Below are positions 8,950-17,830 of a stretch of 64,000 nt of DNA, piece by piece. Each line of letters starts with the position of its first letter. Position 1 is the first letter of the stretch. The stretch comes from Pseudomonas syringae KCTC 12500 (GTDB taxonomy: Bacteria; Pseudomonadota; Gammaproteobacteria; Pseudomonadales; Pseudomonadaceae). The notes below the pieces were generated by a model. The model had not been told where the DNA came from, did not search any database, and saw only the letters and a list, made by a program, of their open reading frames with translations. A program made the position numbers and the translations under genes. The stretch covers positions 2,712,001 through 2,776,000 of the forward strand of contig NZ_AYTM02000002.1 of assembly GCF_000507185.2 (NCBI RefSeq), in the 5' to 3' direction.

Positions 8950-9384
8950 TCAGTCACGATGACGACGATGGTGCTTCGGGCGATGGCCATGGTCACGGCC
9001 ACCACGATAACGACGATCGTCGCTGCGGCTTTCGTTGCCCATGTAGTTGCCGAGTGCAGCACCGCCGCCGCCACCTACCGCCGAGCCGACCAGGCTGCCG
9101 GTATTGCCGCCGACGCTGCGACCCAGCACGTTACCGCCCGCTGCGCCCAGACCGCCGCCAATGGCTGCTTCTGTACGGTTGCGACGATCTGCGCCTACAG
9201 CGCCACCGGCTGCGCCGCCGACACCCGCGCCAATTGCTGAACCAGTGCTGCCGCCGACCTGCTGGCCGACGACCGAACCGAGTACCCCACCCAATGCTCC
9301 GCCTACGCCTGACTCGAGGTTGCCTGCAGACGCTGCACCGCCGATCAAGGTAAGAGACAACAACAGTATCGAGGAATACTTCAT
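8950..9384 (-). CDS. Exported glycine-zipper protein
   Basis: A 144-residue protein. A signal peptide (MKYSSILLLSLTLIGGAASA) is followed by several GxxxG-type glycine-zipper repeats (GGALGGVLGSVVGQQVGG, GAGVGGAAGGAVGA and similar) over residues about 25-115. The tail is basic and rich in H/R/D (DRRYRGGRDHGHRPKHH). Glycine-zipper proteins sit in or at the outer membrane in Gram-negative bacteria. There is no lipobox cysteine. The frame extends upstream to 9474, but the start at 9384 is the one that gives the signal peptide. Confidence 0.85.
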   Translation of the reverse strand: MKYSSILLLSLTLIGGAASAGNLESGVGGALGGVLGSVVGQQVGGSTGSAIGAGVGGAAGGAVGADRRNRTEAAIGGGLGAAGGNVLGRSVGGNTGSLVGSAVGGGGGAALGNYMGNESRSDDRRYRGGRDHGHRPKHHRRHRD

Positions 9385-9540
9385 GTATGGAATCTCATAG
9401 GGATGACGCCGCGATCTTGGTGTCAAGTGAAGAATGTAGCAATGCAATTCCGACGAGTAACACGATTGCCACACAAACTGCTAAGTTATTGTTTTGGCTA
9501 AGGAACTTAAGTCGAAAAAGACAGTCTCAGGTTACTTGCA

Positions 9541-9573
9541 AAAGGCCCGCTTCCAGTGAAGCGGGCCTTTTTT
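9541..9573 (-). terminator. Terminator of the FdhF/YdeP-type oxidoreductase gene
   Basis: AAAGGCCCGCTTC and GAAGCGGGCCTTT form a strong hairpin just past the stop of the minus-strand gene. It is A/T-tailed on both sides and so may work in both directions. Confidence 0.8.
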
Positions 9574-9593
9574 GTGGGCGTCTTTCAGGGACG

Positions 9594-11930
9594 TCAGAGG
9601 ATGCGTGCCGACTCTGCCGAGCGCTCGAGGCGAATGGCAACGAACTTCGATGTCGGCGTGCTGCTGCCATCACCCACGCTTTCCAGCGGCACCAGCGGGT
9701 TGACCTCTGGGTAGTAGGCGGCAGCCTGACCGGCCGGGATATCGAACGGCAACAACGTGAAGCCTTTGACGCGGCGCTCGCGGTTATCACTCCAGATCGA
9801 AATCAGGTCTGCCTTCTGCCCCGGCTGGAAGCCCAGACGGATGATGTCGGCTTCGTTGACGAACAGCACGTCACGCTGACCTTTAACGCCGCGATAACGG
9901 TCGTCCAGGCCATAGATGGTGGTGTTGTACTGATCGTGCGAGCGCATCGACTGCATGATCAGGTCCGGGATCTGCCCGGTCGAGCTGACGTGTTCATTGA
10001 TCAGAGTCAACGGCAGCGCGTTGGACTTGAAGTTGGCGCGGGTCGACGCAGTGTTCCAACGACGTGCGCCAGCAGCGTTACCCAGGTAGAAGCCGCCCGG
10101 GTGCTTGACGCGCTCGTTGAAATCCTTGAAGCCGGGGATGGTGTCGGCGATCAGGTCACGAATACGGTTGTAGTCCTCGACCAGCCACAACCAGTCCACA
10201 GGCGCCTTGCCCAGCGTTGCGTTGGCGATACCGGCGATGATCGCAGGCTCGGAACGCATTTGCTTCGACGACGGCTTCAACTGACCGTTGGAAGCGTGAA
10301 CCATGCTGAACGAATCTTCCACGGTGACCGCTTGCGGGCCGTTGGCCTGGATATCGATGTCGGTACGGCCGAAGCACGGCAGGATCAGCGCGTCCTTGCC
10401 GTGGAACAGGTGGCTGCGGTTCAGCTTGGTGCTGATCTGTACGGTCAGGTCGCAATTGCTCAGGGCTTCGGCAGTGCGATGGCTGTCCGGGGTGGCTTGA
10501 GCGAAGTTGCCGCCCAGCGCGATGAACACCTTGGCGCGACCTTCGGCCATGGCGTGAATGGCTTCGACGACGTTGTGACCATTTTCGCGCGGTACTTTGA
10601 ACTGGAAGCGTTTTTCCAGAGCATCGAGCAGGAACACCGGTGGGCGCTCGTTGATGCCCATGGTGCGGTCACCCTGCACGTTACTGTGACCGCGCACCGG
10701 GCACAGACCGGCACCCGGACGACCGATGTTGCCGCGCAGCAGCATCAGGTTGGCGATTTCCTGGATGGTCGGCACCGAGTGGCGGTGCTGGGTAATCCCC
10801 ATCGCCCAGCACATGATCACGTTCTTGCCTTTGGCGTACATGCGTGCCGATTGTTCGATGTCGCTCAGCGGCAGGCCGGACTGCTCGACGATGGCGTCCC
10901 AGGACGTGTCATCGATGGCGGCCAGGTATTCGAGTACGCCTTCGGTGTGTTCGTTGAGGAACGCGTGATCGAACACCGAAGGGGCGTTGTTGGCCTGCGC
11001 CTCGCGCTCCCATTGCAGCAGGAACTTGGCCATGCCGCGCAACAGCGCCATGTCGCCACCCAGGGCGGGGCGGAAGTAGGCGGTGTTGGTCGGGCGGTCG
11101 CCGTTGGTGAGCATCTCGACCGGGTGTTGCGGATGCTGGAAGCGCTCCAGGCCACGCTCTTTGAGCGGGTTCACGCACACTACCTGGGCACCGCGCTGGA
11201 CCGCTTCACGCAAAGGCTCGAGCATGCGCGGGTGATTGGTGCCGGGGTTCTGACCGAGGACGAAGATGGCATCGGCGTGTTCGAAATCCTCGAAGGTCAC
11301 GGTGCCCTTGCCGACGCCGACGCTTTGTGACAGCGCTACGCCGCTGGCCTCGTGGCACATGTTCGAGCAGTCCGGGAAGTTGTTGGTGCCGTAGGCGCGC
11401 ACGAACAGCTGATACAGGTATGCCGCTTCGTTGCTGGCGCGACCCGAGGTGTAGAACTCGGCCATGTTCGGGCTGGGCAGGTTCTTCAGGTGCTTGGCGA
11501 TCAGCGCAAACGCGTTGTCCCAGCTGATCGGCTTGTAACGGTCGGTTTCCGCGTCATAAGTCATCGGCTCGGTCAGACGGCCCTGATACTCGAGCCAGTA
11601 ATCGCTCTGCTCCATCAACGAGCTGACGCTGTAACGGGCGAAGAAAGCCGGGTCGACACGGCGCTTGGTCGCTTCCCAGTTCACCGCCTTGGCGCCGTTC
11701 TCGCAGAACTTGACCATGCCGCTTTCCGGCGAATCACCCCAGGCGCAGCCCGGGCAGTCGAAACCGCCGTTCTGGTTGGTCTTGAGCATCATGCGCAGGT
11801 TCTTCAGCGCGTTGTCACTGCCCAGCCAGTGTTGCGTCACGCTGATCAGTGCGCCCCATCCGCCTGCCGCACCTTTGTACGGCTTGTAGCGAGGGGTTGG
11901 TGTCTTGTCGGCTTGATGATGAGTGCTCAC
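9594..11930 (-). CDS. FdhF/YdeP-type molybdopterin oxidoreductase (formate dehydrogenase-like)
   Basis: A 778-residue molybdopterin-dependent oxidoreductase. The N-terminus has a cysteine pair (DCPGCAWGD, C59 and C62) that fits the reduced iron-sulphur motif of the YdeP subfamily. The middle contains PMTYDAETDRYKPISWDNAF, FYTSGRASNEAAYLYQLFVR, DCSNMCHEASG and FVLGQNPGTNHPRM; the C-terminal dinucleotide-binding domain contains FQPGQKADLISIWSD. It is about 60 residues longer than E. coli FdhF, as YdeP proteins are. The 4-bp overlap with fdhD (ATGA) points to co-expression with the factor that sulphurates the cofactor. The true substrate may not be formate; YdeP homologues are linked to acid resistance. 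Confidence 0.9.
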   Translation of the reverse strand: MSTHHQADKTPTPRYKPYKGAAGGWGALISVTQHWLGSDNALKNLRMMLKTNQNGGFDCPGCAWGDSPESGMVKFCENGAKAVNWEATKRRVDPAFFARYSVSSLMEQSDYWLEYQGRLTEPMTYDAETDRYKPISWDNAFALIAKHLKNLPSPNMAEFYTSGRASNEAAYLYQLFVRAYGTNNFPDCSNMCHEASGVALSQSVGVGKGTVTFEDFEHADAIFVLGQNPGTNHPRMLEPLREAVQRGAQVVCVNPLKERGLERFQHPQHPVEMLTNGDRPTNTAYFRPALGGDMALLRGMAKFLLQWEREAQANNAPSVFDHAFLNEHTEGVLEYLAAIDDTSWDAIVEQSGLPLSDIEQSARMYAKGKNVIMCWAMGITQHRHSVPTIQEIANLMLLRGNIGRPGAGLCPVRGHSNVQGDRTMGINERPPVFLLDALEKRFQFKVPRENGHNVVEAIHAMAEGRAKVFIALGGNFAQATPDSHRTAEALSNCDLTVQISTKLNRSHLFHGKDALILPCFGRTDIDIQANGPQAVTVEDSFSMVHASNGQLKPSSKQMRSEPAIIAGIANATLGKAPVDWLWLVEDYNRIRDLIADTIPGFKDFNERVKHPGGFYLGNAAGARRWNTASTRANFKSNALPLTLINEHVSSTGQIPDLIMQSMRSHDQYNTTIYGLDDRYRGVKGQRDVLFVNEADIIRLGFQPGQKADLISIWSDNRERRVKGFTLLPFDIPAGQAAAYYPEVNPLVPLESVGDGSSTPTSKFVAIRLERSAESARIL

Positions 11931-12763
11931 GCTTGAATCTCCATCGCAGGGCTATAGACCCGCGGCGCACTGTGCTGCGGCAGGTGAATTAAATTGAGGT
12001 TATGACGGCGGGCCCATTGCAGGGCCAGGCCGGTGGGCGACGACAGGCTGACCAGCGTCTGGATGCCGGCGCGCAATACTTTCTGAATCAGTTCCAGGCT
12101 GCAGCGGCTGGTCACGATGGCGACGCCGCCGGCCAGGGGGATGTCCTGGCGGATCAAGGCGCCGATCAGTTTGTCCAGCGCGTTGTGGCGGCCGATGTCT
12201 TCACGGCCCAGCAGCAACTGGCCGTTGCCGTCCATGAACACCGCCGCGTGCACAGCGCCGCAATGGCGGCCAAGCGGCTGAAACTCGCCGATGCGCTGAC
12301 GCAGGCCTTCCAGCCACTCGATCGGTGGCAGGGGCGCGCCGGGCAGGGCCTTCAGATCAGGCAATGCTTGCTCGACGGCTTCAACGCCACACAGTCCGCA
12401 GCCGCTGGTACCTGCCAGTTGCCGACGCTGCTGTTTGAGTTCCCAGAACGCGCGGCTGGCGATCTCGACCTCGGCCTGCATCGCCGAGCCGCAACCGCTG
12501 AGTTTGAAGTCGTAGATTTCGTCATGCGAGGCAATGATGCCGCTGCCCAGGCTGAAGCCGACGATAAAGTCTTCCAGATCGGTCGGGCTGACCAGCATGA
12601 CCGCCTGGCTGATGCCGTTGTAGGCAATCGCCAGTGCCACTTCTTCGGCAAGTTCGTTACGTGCAGAGGCCGTGCCCTCGAGATTCGAGTAGCTGTAGGA
12701 CTGGCTTGCTTCGGGGGCTGGCGTAGCAAAGGACGCCGAGCTGACCTTGCGCGTAACGGGCAT
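11927..12763 (-). CDS. fdhD: FdhD, formate dehydrogenase accessory sulfurtransferase
   Basis: A 278-residue protein. FdhD moves sulphur from IscS to the molybdenum cofactor of formate dehydrogenase, which is needed for activity. The catalytic CxxC loop is present (TSGCGLCG, C122 and C125), along with LSGCGSAMQAE and the C-terminal GGVAIVTSRCSLELIQK and VLRAGIQTLVSLSSPTGLA. Its stop overlaps the start of the oxidoreductase gene by 4 bp. A LysR gene lies about 100 bp upstream on the same strand. Confidence 0.93.
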   Translation of the reverse strand: MPVTRKVSSASFATPAPEASQSYSYSNLEGTASARNELAEEVALAIAYNGISQAVMLVSPTDLEDFIVGFSLGSGIIASHDEIYDFKLSGCGSAMQAEVEIASRAFWELKQQRRQLAGTSGCGLCGVEAVEQALPDLKALPGAPLPPIEWLEGLRQRIGEFQPLGRHCGAVHAAVFMDGNGQLLLGREDIGRHNALDKLIGALIRQDIPLAGGVAIVTSRCSLELIQKVLRAGIQTLVSLSSPTGLALQWARRHNLNLIHLPQHSAPRVYSPAMEIQA

Positions 12764-12866
12764 GGGCTGAAATACCGGCAGAATGACATCTGCAAGACTA
12801 GGCCCGTTATGTGAAATCGTCTAATCGCTAGTGCTGATGCCCCGATAGATGACGTCGATCAACGCC

Positions 12867-13748
12867 CTAGCGCGGTATTTCGGCTACCAGCGCAAAACAG
12901 GCTTCAGCCAGCGCCGAGCGCGGCGCACTGCGGCGCATGATCAACCCCAGCCGGGCCAAAGTCCGGGAGTCGGCAATCGGATGCAGGCGCAAATGTTCGG
13001 TGAGCGTTTCCAGTCCGCCATCCAGCGGCATGATCGCGCAGCAAAAACCGCCATGTACGGCTTGCAGCAACTGATGAACGGCATCGGTTTGTATCAGCGG
13101 GTTGGGTTGCAGGCCGCGGCTATGGAAGTTGTGATCGATCGACTGGCGAAAATGCATACCGCTGGTCAGCATGCCCAATGGAAGCTCGACCAGATCGGCC
13201 CAGCTCAAGGGATCGTCGCCAAACGAAAAGTGCCGACGGTCGTACAGCAGGCCCATGCGCGTGTCGTCCAGGGTCAGCGAATCGAAACGCTCGTTGTCCA
13301 GCCGCTCCAGGTACGAGACGCCCAGGTCGATACGATTGCTTGCCAGTTGCTCCAGCACTTGCTCGGAGCTGAGTGACGACAGCTCGAAACGCAGATTGGG
13401 GTGCAGTTGGTGCAGTCGGTGCAGCAATGGCAGCGGATCGAAGCTCGACAGCGGCACCACGCCCAGGCGCAACGTCCCGACCAGATGACCGCGGCAGGCG
13501 GCCGCTTCAGCCTGCAGACCGTCGTAGGCAGCCAGTACCGTGCGTGCCCAGGCCAATACGCGTTCGCCTGGTGCGGTGAAACCTTCGAAGCGCTGTCCGC
13601 GATTGACCAGTGGCAAGCCAAGTTCTTCTTCCAGATTGCGCAGGCGCATCGACAGCGTCGGCTGGGTGATGTTGCAGCGCGCAGCCGCCTGGCCGAAGTG
13701 CCTCGTCTCGTCGAGGGCGATCAGAAATTTAAGTTGCTTGATGTCCAT
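12867..13748 (-). CDS. LysR-family transcriptional regulator
   Basis: A 293-residue regulator. An N-terminal winged helix-turn-helix (MDIKQLKFLIALDETRHFGQ then AAARCNITQPTLSMRLRNLE) is followed by the periplasmic-binding-like effector domain (RLGVVPLSSFDPLPLLHRLH onward). It sits just upstream of fdhD and the oxidoreductase on the same strand, an arrangement often seen in pseudomonads, so it may control them; this is inference. The start at 13748 gives the usual LysR length; the frame also permits 13754. It is divergent from the BON-LysM gene. Confidence 0.88.
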   Translation of the reverse strand: MDIKQLKFLIALDETRHFGQAAARCNITQPTLSMRLRNLEEELGLPLVNRGQRFEGFTAPGERVLAWARTVLAAYDGLQAEAAACRGHLVGTLRLGVVPLSSFDPLPLLHRLHQLHPNLRFELSSLSSEQVLEQLASNRIDLGVSYLERLDNERFDSLTLDDTRMGLLYDRRHFSFGDDPLSWADLVELPLGMLTSGMHFRQSIDHNFHSRGLQPNPLIQTDAVHQLLQAVHGGFCCAIMPLDGGLETLTEHLRLHPIADSRTLARLGLIMRRSAPRSALAEACFALVAEIPR

Positions 13749-13898
13749 GTTCACTCCGATGATCCGTCCAGACAGCCGATTCTACGCGCTCAGGCTGAAC
13801 GATGGTCGGGCTACGTTGGTCGGAAGCCTGCAGCCCTTTATTTACAAGGGCTACACTCATCACGCTATTCCTCAAACCTACTTACGGAGAACCAGAGA

Positions 13899-14339
13899 AT
13901 GAGTCTGATCAGTTTCATCAGGGAAGCAGGCGAGAAAATTCTGGATGCACTTCTGCCAGATAAAGCCAACGCCGATGAGTTGCTGAGAAAGCATATCTCC
14001 GAAGTCGGTCTGGGCAACCCCAATGTGCAGACCGAAGTCAACGGCAGCACTGTCACCGTGAAAGGCCAGGTCGCCAATCAGGAGGAGAGGGAAAAGATTG
14101 TCGTGACGCTGGGTAATATTCATGGCGTAGATAAAGTCGACGACCAGATGACTGTTGCGGGCGGCGAGACTTCTGAGTCCGAATACGTCGAAGTGATGCC
14201 GGGCGACACCCTCAGCGCTATTTCCAAGCGCGTGTATCACGATGCCAACCAGTACCAGAAAATCTTTGAAGCCAACAAGCCGATGCTCAAGAGCGCGGAC
14301 AAGATCTATCCGGGTCAGAAGCTGCGCATTCCGAAGTGA
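13899..14339 (+). CDS. kbp: BON and LysM domain protein (Kbp/YgaU-like)
   Basis: A 146-residue protein, the same length class as E. coli Kbp (149). An N-terminal helix (MSLISFIREAGEKILDALL) precedes a BON domain (residues about 25-85, EVGLGNPNVQTEVNGSTVTV) and a LysM domain (residues about 97-145, VMPGDTLSAISKRVYHDANQ ending KIYPGQKLRIPK). Kbp binds potassium in the cytoplasm, and there is no signal peptide here either. A GGAG lies about ten bases before the ATG at 13899; the frame extends upstream but without a ribosome site. Confidence 0.9.
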   Translation: MSLISFIREAGEKILDALLPDKANADELLRKHISEVGLGNPNVQTEVNGSTVTVKGQVANQEEREKIVVTLGNIHGVDKVDDQMTVAGGETSESEYVEVMPGDTLSAISKRVYHDANQYQKIFEANKPMLKSADKIYPGQKLRIPK

Positions 14340-14350
14340 TCTGAAGACGC

Positions 14351-14372
14351 TGCCCGCCTTTTCAGGCGGGCA
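14351..14372. terminator. Hairpin between converging kbp and yrfG
   Basis: TGCCCGCC and GGCGGGCA form an 8-bp stem with a six-base loop between two converging genes. There is no T-run, so it is a weak intrinsic terminator at best. Confidence 0.4.
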
Positions 14373-14383
14373 TACGGCCTTGC

Positions 14384-15046
14384 TTACAATCCCTTGCTCA
14401 GCTCCCGATAGTCGTCCACAGCGGCGAACTCTTCGGTGTCTTTCGGGCCTTTCTGGCTGTTGGGCTGGCTGACCGCCAGCAAATGGGCTACACCGAAGTG
14501 TCGAGCGCTGCGCAGGATCGGCAGGGTGTCGTCGATGAACAGACTGCGTGCCGGGTCAAACGCTGTTTCGGCCTTCAAGGCGTCCCAGAAATGCTGGCTT
14601 TCTTTGGGAAAGCCGTAATCGTGAGAGCTGATAAGGCGTTCGAAATAAGGCGCCAGCTCGATTCGCTCCATCTTCAGCGACAACGAATCACGGTGCGCAT
14701 TGGTGATCATGATCACCCGCTTGCCGGCTTTTTGCAGGGCCGCGAGAAACGTCTCGGCGTCCGGGCGCAGTGCAATCATGTGAGCGATTTCGCGTTTCAG
14801 GTCGCGGACCGACAGGTTAAGCTCGGTGCTCCAGAAATCCAGGCAGTACCAGTTGAGCGTGCCCGCGTTGTTTTCGAACAGCGGTTTCAATTCCAGCCAG
14901 GCCATGGCGAAACTGACGCCATGCAGTTCGGCGTAGCGCTGCGGCAGGTGCTGCATCCAGAAGTGTTCGTCGTAATGCAGGTCGAGCAACGTGCCGTCCA
15001 TATCCAGCAGGACGGTATCGATTTCGCTCCAGGGCATGGAAAGCAT
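14384..15046 (-). CDS. yrfG: YrfG-type GMP/IMP nucleotidase, HAD superfamily
   Basis: A 220-residue HAD phosphatase, close to the 222 residues of E. coli YrfG. Motif I is DTVLLDMDGTLLDL, motif II MITNAHRD, motif III lysine in GFPKESQHF and motif IV SLFIDDTLPIL. The family removes phosphate from purine nucleotides. I take the start at 15046 because GAGG lies a few bases upstream; the frame is open to 15097. The gene is divergent from nudE-cysQ, a standard pseudomonad neighbourhood. Confidence 0.9.
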   Translation of the reverse strand: MLSMPWSEIDTVLLDMDGTLLDLHYDEHFWMQHLPQRYAELHGVSFAMAWLELKPLFENNAGTLNWYCLDFWSTELNLSVRDLKREIAHMIALRPDAETFLAALQKAGKRVIMITNAHRDSLSLKMERIELAPYFERLISSHDYGFPKESQHFWDALKAETAFDPARSLFIDDTLPILRSARHFGVAHLLAVSQPNSQKGPKDTEEFAAVDDYRELSKGL

Positions 15047-15143
15047 TCTGGCCTCGTCAAGGGGTTGATAGCGGGTAAGCATATCCGACACAGACATCGG
15101 GAAAAGCTCGGTATAGTACCTCGTTCATGTAAAGGAGCCTGTC

Positions 15144-15710
15144 ATGCGTCAGAAACCTACCGTACTTGCCCGCGCAATCGTCGCCAGTAGTCGTCTGTTC
15201 CGCGTTGAAGAGCTGCAATTGCGCTTTGCCAATGGCGTCGAGCGGACCTATGAGCGTCTGGCCAGCAAAGGCACGGGCCCCGGTGCGGTGATGATCGTGG
15301 CCATGCTCGATGCCGATCACGCTGTGCTGATCGAAGAATATTGCGGCGGCACCGATGCCTACGAGCTGTCCCTGCCCAAGGGCCTGATCGAGCCGGGCGA
15401 AGACGTACTGGCGGCTGCCAACCGTGAACTCAAGGAGGAGGCCGGTTTCGGTGCGCGGGAGCTGGAACTGTTGACCGAACTGTCGCTGTCCCCGGGCTAC
15501 ATGAGCCAGAAAATTCAGGTGGTGCTGGCCACCGACCTGTACGAAGAGCGGCTGGAAGGCGACGAGCCCGAGCCGATCCGGGTCGACCGGATCAACCTGC
15601 GCGAGTTGTCGAGCCTTGCCCAGAATGCCCAGTTCAGCGAAGGCCGGGCGCTGGCCGCGCTGTACCTCACACGTGACCTGCTGACCCAGCGTGGATTGTT
15701 TCAGCCATGA
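15144..15710 (+). CDS. nudE: NudE, ADP compounds hydrolase
   Basis: A 188-residue Nudix hydrolase. The Nudix box is complete at residues 80-102 (G80, E84, E87, R94 E95, E98 E99, G101). NudE cleaves ADP-ribose, Ap3A and NADH-type dinucleotides to AMP. The substrate-side loop LSLSPGYMSQKIQVVLA is typical. An AAAGGAG site precedes the ATG. Its stop overlaps the start of cysQ by 4 bp (ATGA), so the two are translationally coupled. Confidence 0.93.
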   Translation: MRQKPTVLARAIVASSRLFRVEELQLRFANGVERTYERLASKGTGPGAVMIVAMLDADHAVLIEEYCGGTDAYELSLPKGLIEPGEDVLAAANRELKEEAGFGARELELLTELSLSPGYMSQKIQVVLATDLYEERLEGDEPEPIRVDRINLRELSSLAQNAQFSEGRALAALYLTRDLLTQRGLFQP

Positions 15711-16549
15711 CCGATTCTCTGCACAACCTGCCACATCCGCTGCTCGCCCCGGTGATTGAACTGACGCGACTGGCGGGCGAAGTGATCCTGCCCTTCTGGC
15801 GCGCCAATGTCACCGTGACCACCAAGACCGACGACTCGCCGGTGACCGCCGCTGATCTGGCCGCCCATCAGGTGCTGGTCGAGGGTTTGCAGGCGCTTGA
15901 TCCGGACATTCATGTGCTCTCCGAAGAGGACGCTGACATCCCTCTCAGCGAGCGTGCAGGCTGGGAGCGCTGGTGGCTGGTGGATCCGCTGGACGGCACC
16001 AAGGAGTTCATCTCCGGCAGTGAAGAGTTCACCGTCAATGTCGCGCTGATCGAGCGTGGCCGCGTTGTATTCGGCGTGGTCTCGATGCCCACCAATAACC
16101 GCTGCTACTTCGGCGGCGCCGGGCTGGGTGCCTGGCGCAGTGATAGCGTCGACCACATCCAGCCGATCGCCGTGCGCAACCAGCTTGGCGAAGGGCAGAC
16201 CTTTACCGTGGTCGCCAGCCGCCGCCACTCCAGCCCGGAGCAGGAGCATTTGCTCGCTGGCCTGTCGAACGGGCTGGGTCATTTGCAACTGACCAACATC
16301 GGCAGCTCACTGAAATTCTGCCTGCTGGCCGAGGGCGCCGCCGACTGCTACCCACGCCTGGCCCCGACCTCGCAATGGGACACCGCTGCGGCGCAGGGCG
16401 TGCTTGAGGGTGCAGGAGGCGAAGTGTTGCAACTGGACGGCCAGCCGTTCAGCTACCCGGCCCGCGAATCGCTGCTCAACCCGTTCTTCCTGGCCCTGCC
16501 AGCCAACGCCGAATGGCGCGACAAACTGCTGGTGCTGGCGCAGTCTTGA
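15707..16549 (+). CDS. cysQ: CysQ, 3'(2'),5'-bisphosphate nucleotidase
   Basis: A 280-residue member of the inositol monophosphatase superfamily. It dephosphorylates 3'-phosphoadenosine 5'-phosphate, the by-product of sulphate assimilation. The metal-binding motifs are KTDDSPVTAADLAAH, VLSEEDADIP and DPLDGTKEFISGSEEF, and the C-terminal motif is APTSQWDTAAAQGVLEGAGG. It is coupled to nudE by a 4-bp overlap. Confidence 0.93.
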   Translation: MTDSLHNLPHPLLAPVIELTRLAGEVILPFWRANVTVTTKTDDSPVTAADLAAHQVLVEGLQALDPDIHVLSEEDADIPLSERAGWERWWLVDPLDGTKEFISGSEEFTVNVALIERGRVVFGVVSMPTNNRCYFGGAGLGAWRSDSVDHIQPIAVRNQLGEGQTFTVVASRRHSSPEQEHLLAGLSNGLGHLQLTNIGSSLKFCLLAEGAADCYPRLAPTSQWDTAAAQGVLEGAGGEVLQLDGQPFSYPARESLLNPFFLALPANAEWRDKLLVLAQS

Positions 16550-16577
16550 GGCTGGCTTCAAGGCCTCTGCCCTGCGG

Positions 16578-16690
16578 GCGTAGGAGCGAACCGGGCGACG
16601 CTTCGCTTGCTCGCGAGAGGGCTGGTGCATCCACAGCAAATCCAGTGCTTGAAACGACGCCTTCGCGAACGAGTTCGCTCCTACAAAAGC
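16578..16690. repeat. REP palindromes downstream of cysQ
   Basis: A REP element begins with GTAGGAGCGAACCGGGCGAC at 16580 and runs through GCTTGCTCGCGAG; an inverted partner (CTTCGCGAACGAGTTCGCTCC) ends near 16685. Together they form a head-to-head pair of the pseudomonad REP class. Confidence 0.75.
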
Positions 16691-16740
16691 GCTGAGACGC
16701 TTGGCTGAGACAGCTTCACCAGTGCAAAAGCGCATGGCCT

Positions 16741-17406
16741 GTTCTTCGCTGATGCAGGGGCGGCCGCGTTCTTGTGGGAGCGAGCTTGCTCGCGAAAGCG
16801 ATTGTTCAGGCGATGAATATTTGCCGATTGCACCGGCCTCTTCGCGAGCAAGCGAAGCGTCGCCCGGCTCGCTCCCACAGGTCTGCGTCCAGTTCATCCA
16901 CTACGCGCAGCCTCACTGGCGCAACACGAACTGCCCGACAAAGCGCACGGCGTGTTCTTCGCTTGATACAGGTATGCAGGGGCGAGCGCGTTCTTGTGGG
17001 AGCGAGCTTGCTCGCGAAGGCGATAATTCAGGCGATGAATTCTTGCCGATTGCACCGGCCTCATCGCGAGCAAGCGAAGCGTCGCCCGGCTCGCTCCCAC
17101 AGGTCTGCGTCCAGTGCATCAACTACGCGCAGCCTCACCGGTGCAACACAAACTGCCCGACAAAGCGCACGGCGTGTTCTTCGCTTGATACAGGTATGCA
17201 GTGGCGAGCGGGCTCTTGTGGGAGCGAGCTTGCTCGCGAAGGCGATTGTTCAAGCGATGAGTTTTTGCCGATTGCACCGGCCTCTTCGCGAGCAAGCGAA
17301 ACGTCGCCCGGCTCGCTCCCACAGGTCTGCGTCCAGTGCATCAACTACGCGCAGCCTCACCGGTGCAACACAAACTGCCCGACAAAGCGCACGGCCTGTT
17401 CTTCGC
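16741..17406. repeat. Tandem array of a 222-bp unit made of REP pair plus 3' end of the thioesterase gene
   Basis: Three near-identical 222-bp units are spaced exactly: the landmark CTTGTGGGAGCGAGCTTGCT begins at 16771, 16993 and 17215. Each unit holds a REP element (GTGGGAGCGAGCTTGCTCGC), a spacer with GATGAATTCTTGCCG-like sequence, an inverted REP, and a copy of the last 17 or so codons and stop of the adjacent minus-strand thioesterase gene (SEEHAVRFVGQFVL). The real gene end is in the last unit (stop at 17357-17359); equivalent stops lie at 17135 and 16913. A fourth, truncated and diverged gene-end copy is at about 16710-16760. Confidence 0.9.
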
Positions 17407-17830
17407 TGTCCTGCTCGCTGATGCAGGTGTGCAGGGTCAGGCGGGCGCGGCCTCGGCGTTGGTAGGTGGCGATGAATTTGTCCCACTGCGCCAGCTCGGG
17501 CGCGTCGCAGTGGGCGATGGCGTCGCTGCGTACCGGCAGTGGATAACTGATCTGTCCGTCCTGAATCACGATATGCCCATCGGTGATCCCGGCCTCACGC
17601 AGTCGCAGGTGCAGCCAGCCCCAGCCCGCCAGTACTGCGCCGCAATACAGGCTGCCGCCGAACAGCGTGCTCTTGTGGTTGACGTTGGGTGCCAGCGGCA
17701 GGTGCAGGCGCAGGGTCTGGTTGTGCCAGTCGATCACGCGCATGCCCATCTCGCGGGTCAGCGGAATGTCGTGGTGCAGCACCTGCTCCAGTGCGTGGGC
17801 GGCGTCATGTTCAGGCTCAATCGTTGTCAT
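17357..17830 (-). CDS. YiiD C-terminal-like hotdog thioesterase
   Basis: A 157-residue protein of the hotdog fold, similar to the C-terminal domain of YiiD. Typical pieces are DIPLTREMGMRVIDWHNQTL, APNVNHKSTLFGGSLYCGAV and a C-terminal strand CISEQDSEEQAVRFVGQFVL. Asn-His-Lys-Ser-Thr-Leu-Phe-Gly-Gly is the putative active region. The start at 17830 is preferred because GGAG lies six bases upstream; it overlaps the end of dctD by 14 bp. Its 3' end has been copied into the 222-bp tandem repeats downstream. The substrate is unknown. Confidence 0.85.
   Translation of the reverse strand: MTTIEPEHDAAHALEQVLHHDIPLTREMGMRVIDWHNQTLRLHLPLAPNVNHKSTLFGGSLYCGAVLAGWGWLHLRLREAGITDGHIVIQDGQISYPLPVRSDAIAHCDAPELAQWDKFIATYQRRGRARLTLHTCISEQDSEEQAVRFVGQFVLHR

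Noticed and set aside
9387..11330. 647-codon open frame on the plus strand
   Set aside because: It is antisense to the molybdopterin oxidoreductase, whose motifs are unambiguous; no ribosome site or domains.
16741..17406. CRISPR array
   Set aside because: The units are 222 bp with internal palindromes and nearly identical throughout; there are no unique spacers and no cas genes.
16701..17465. Repetitive 254-codon plus-strand frame with recurring CGSELARE segments
   Set aside because: The apparent protein repeats are translations of the REP palindromes and the 222-bp units, not a gene.
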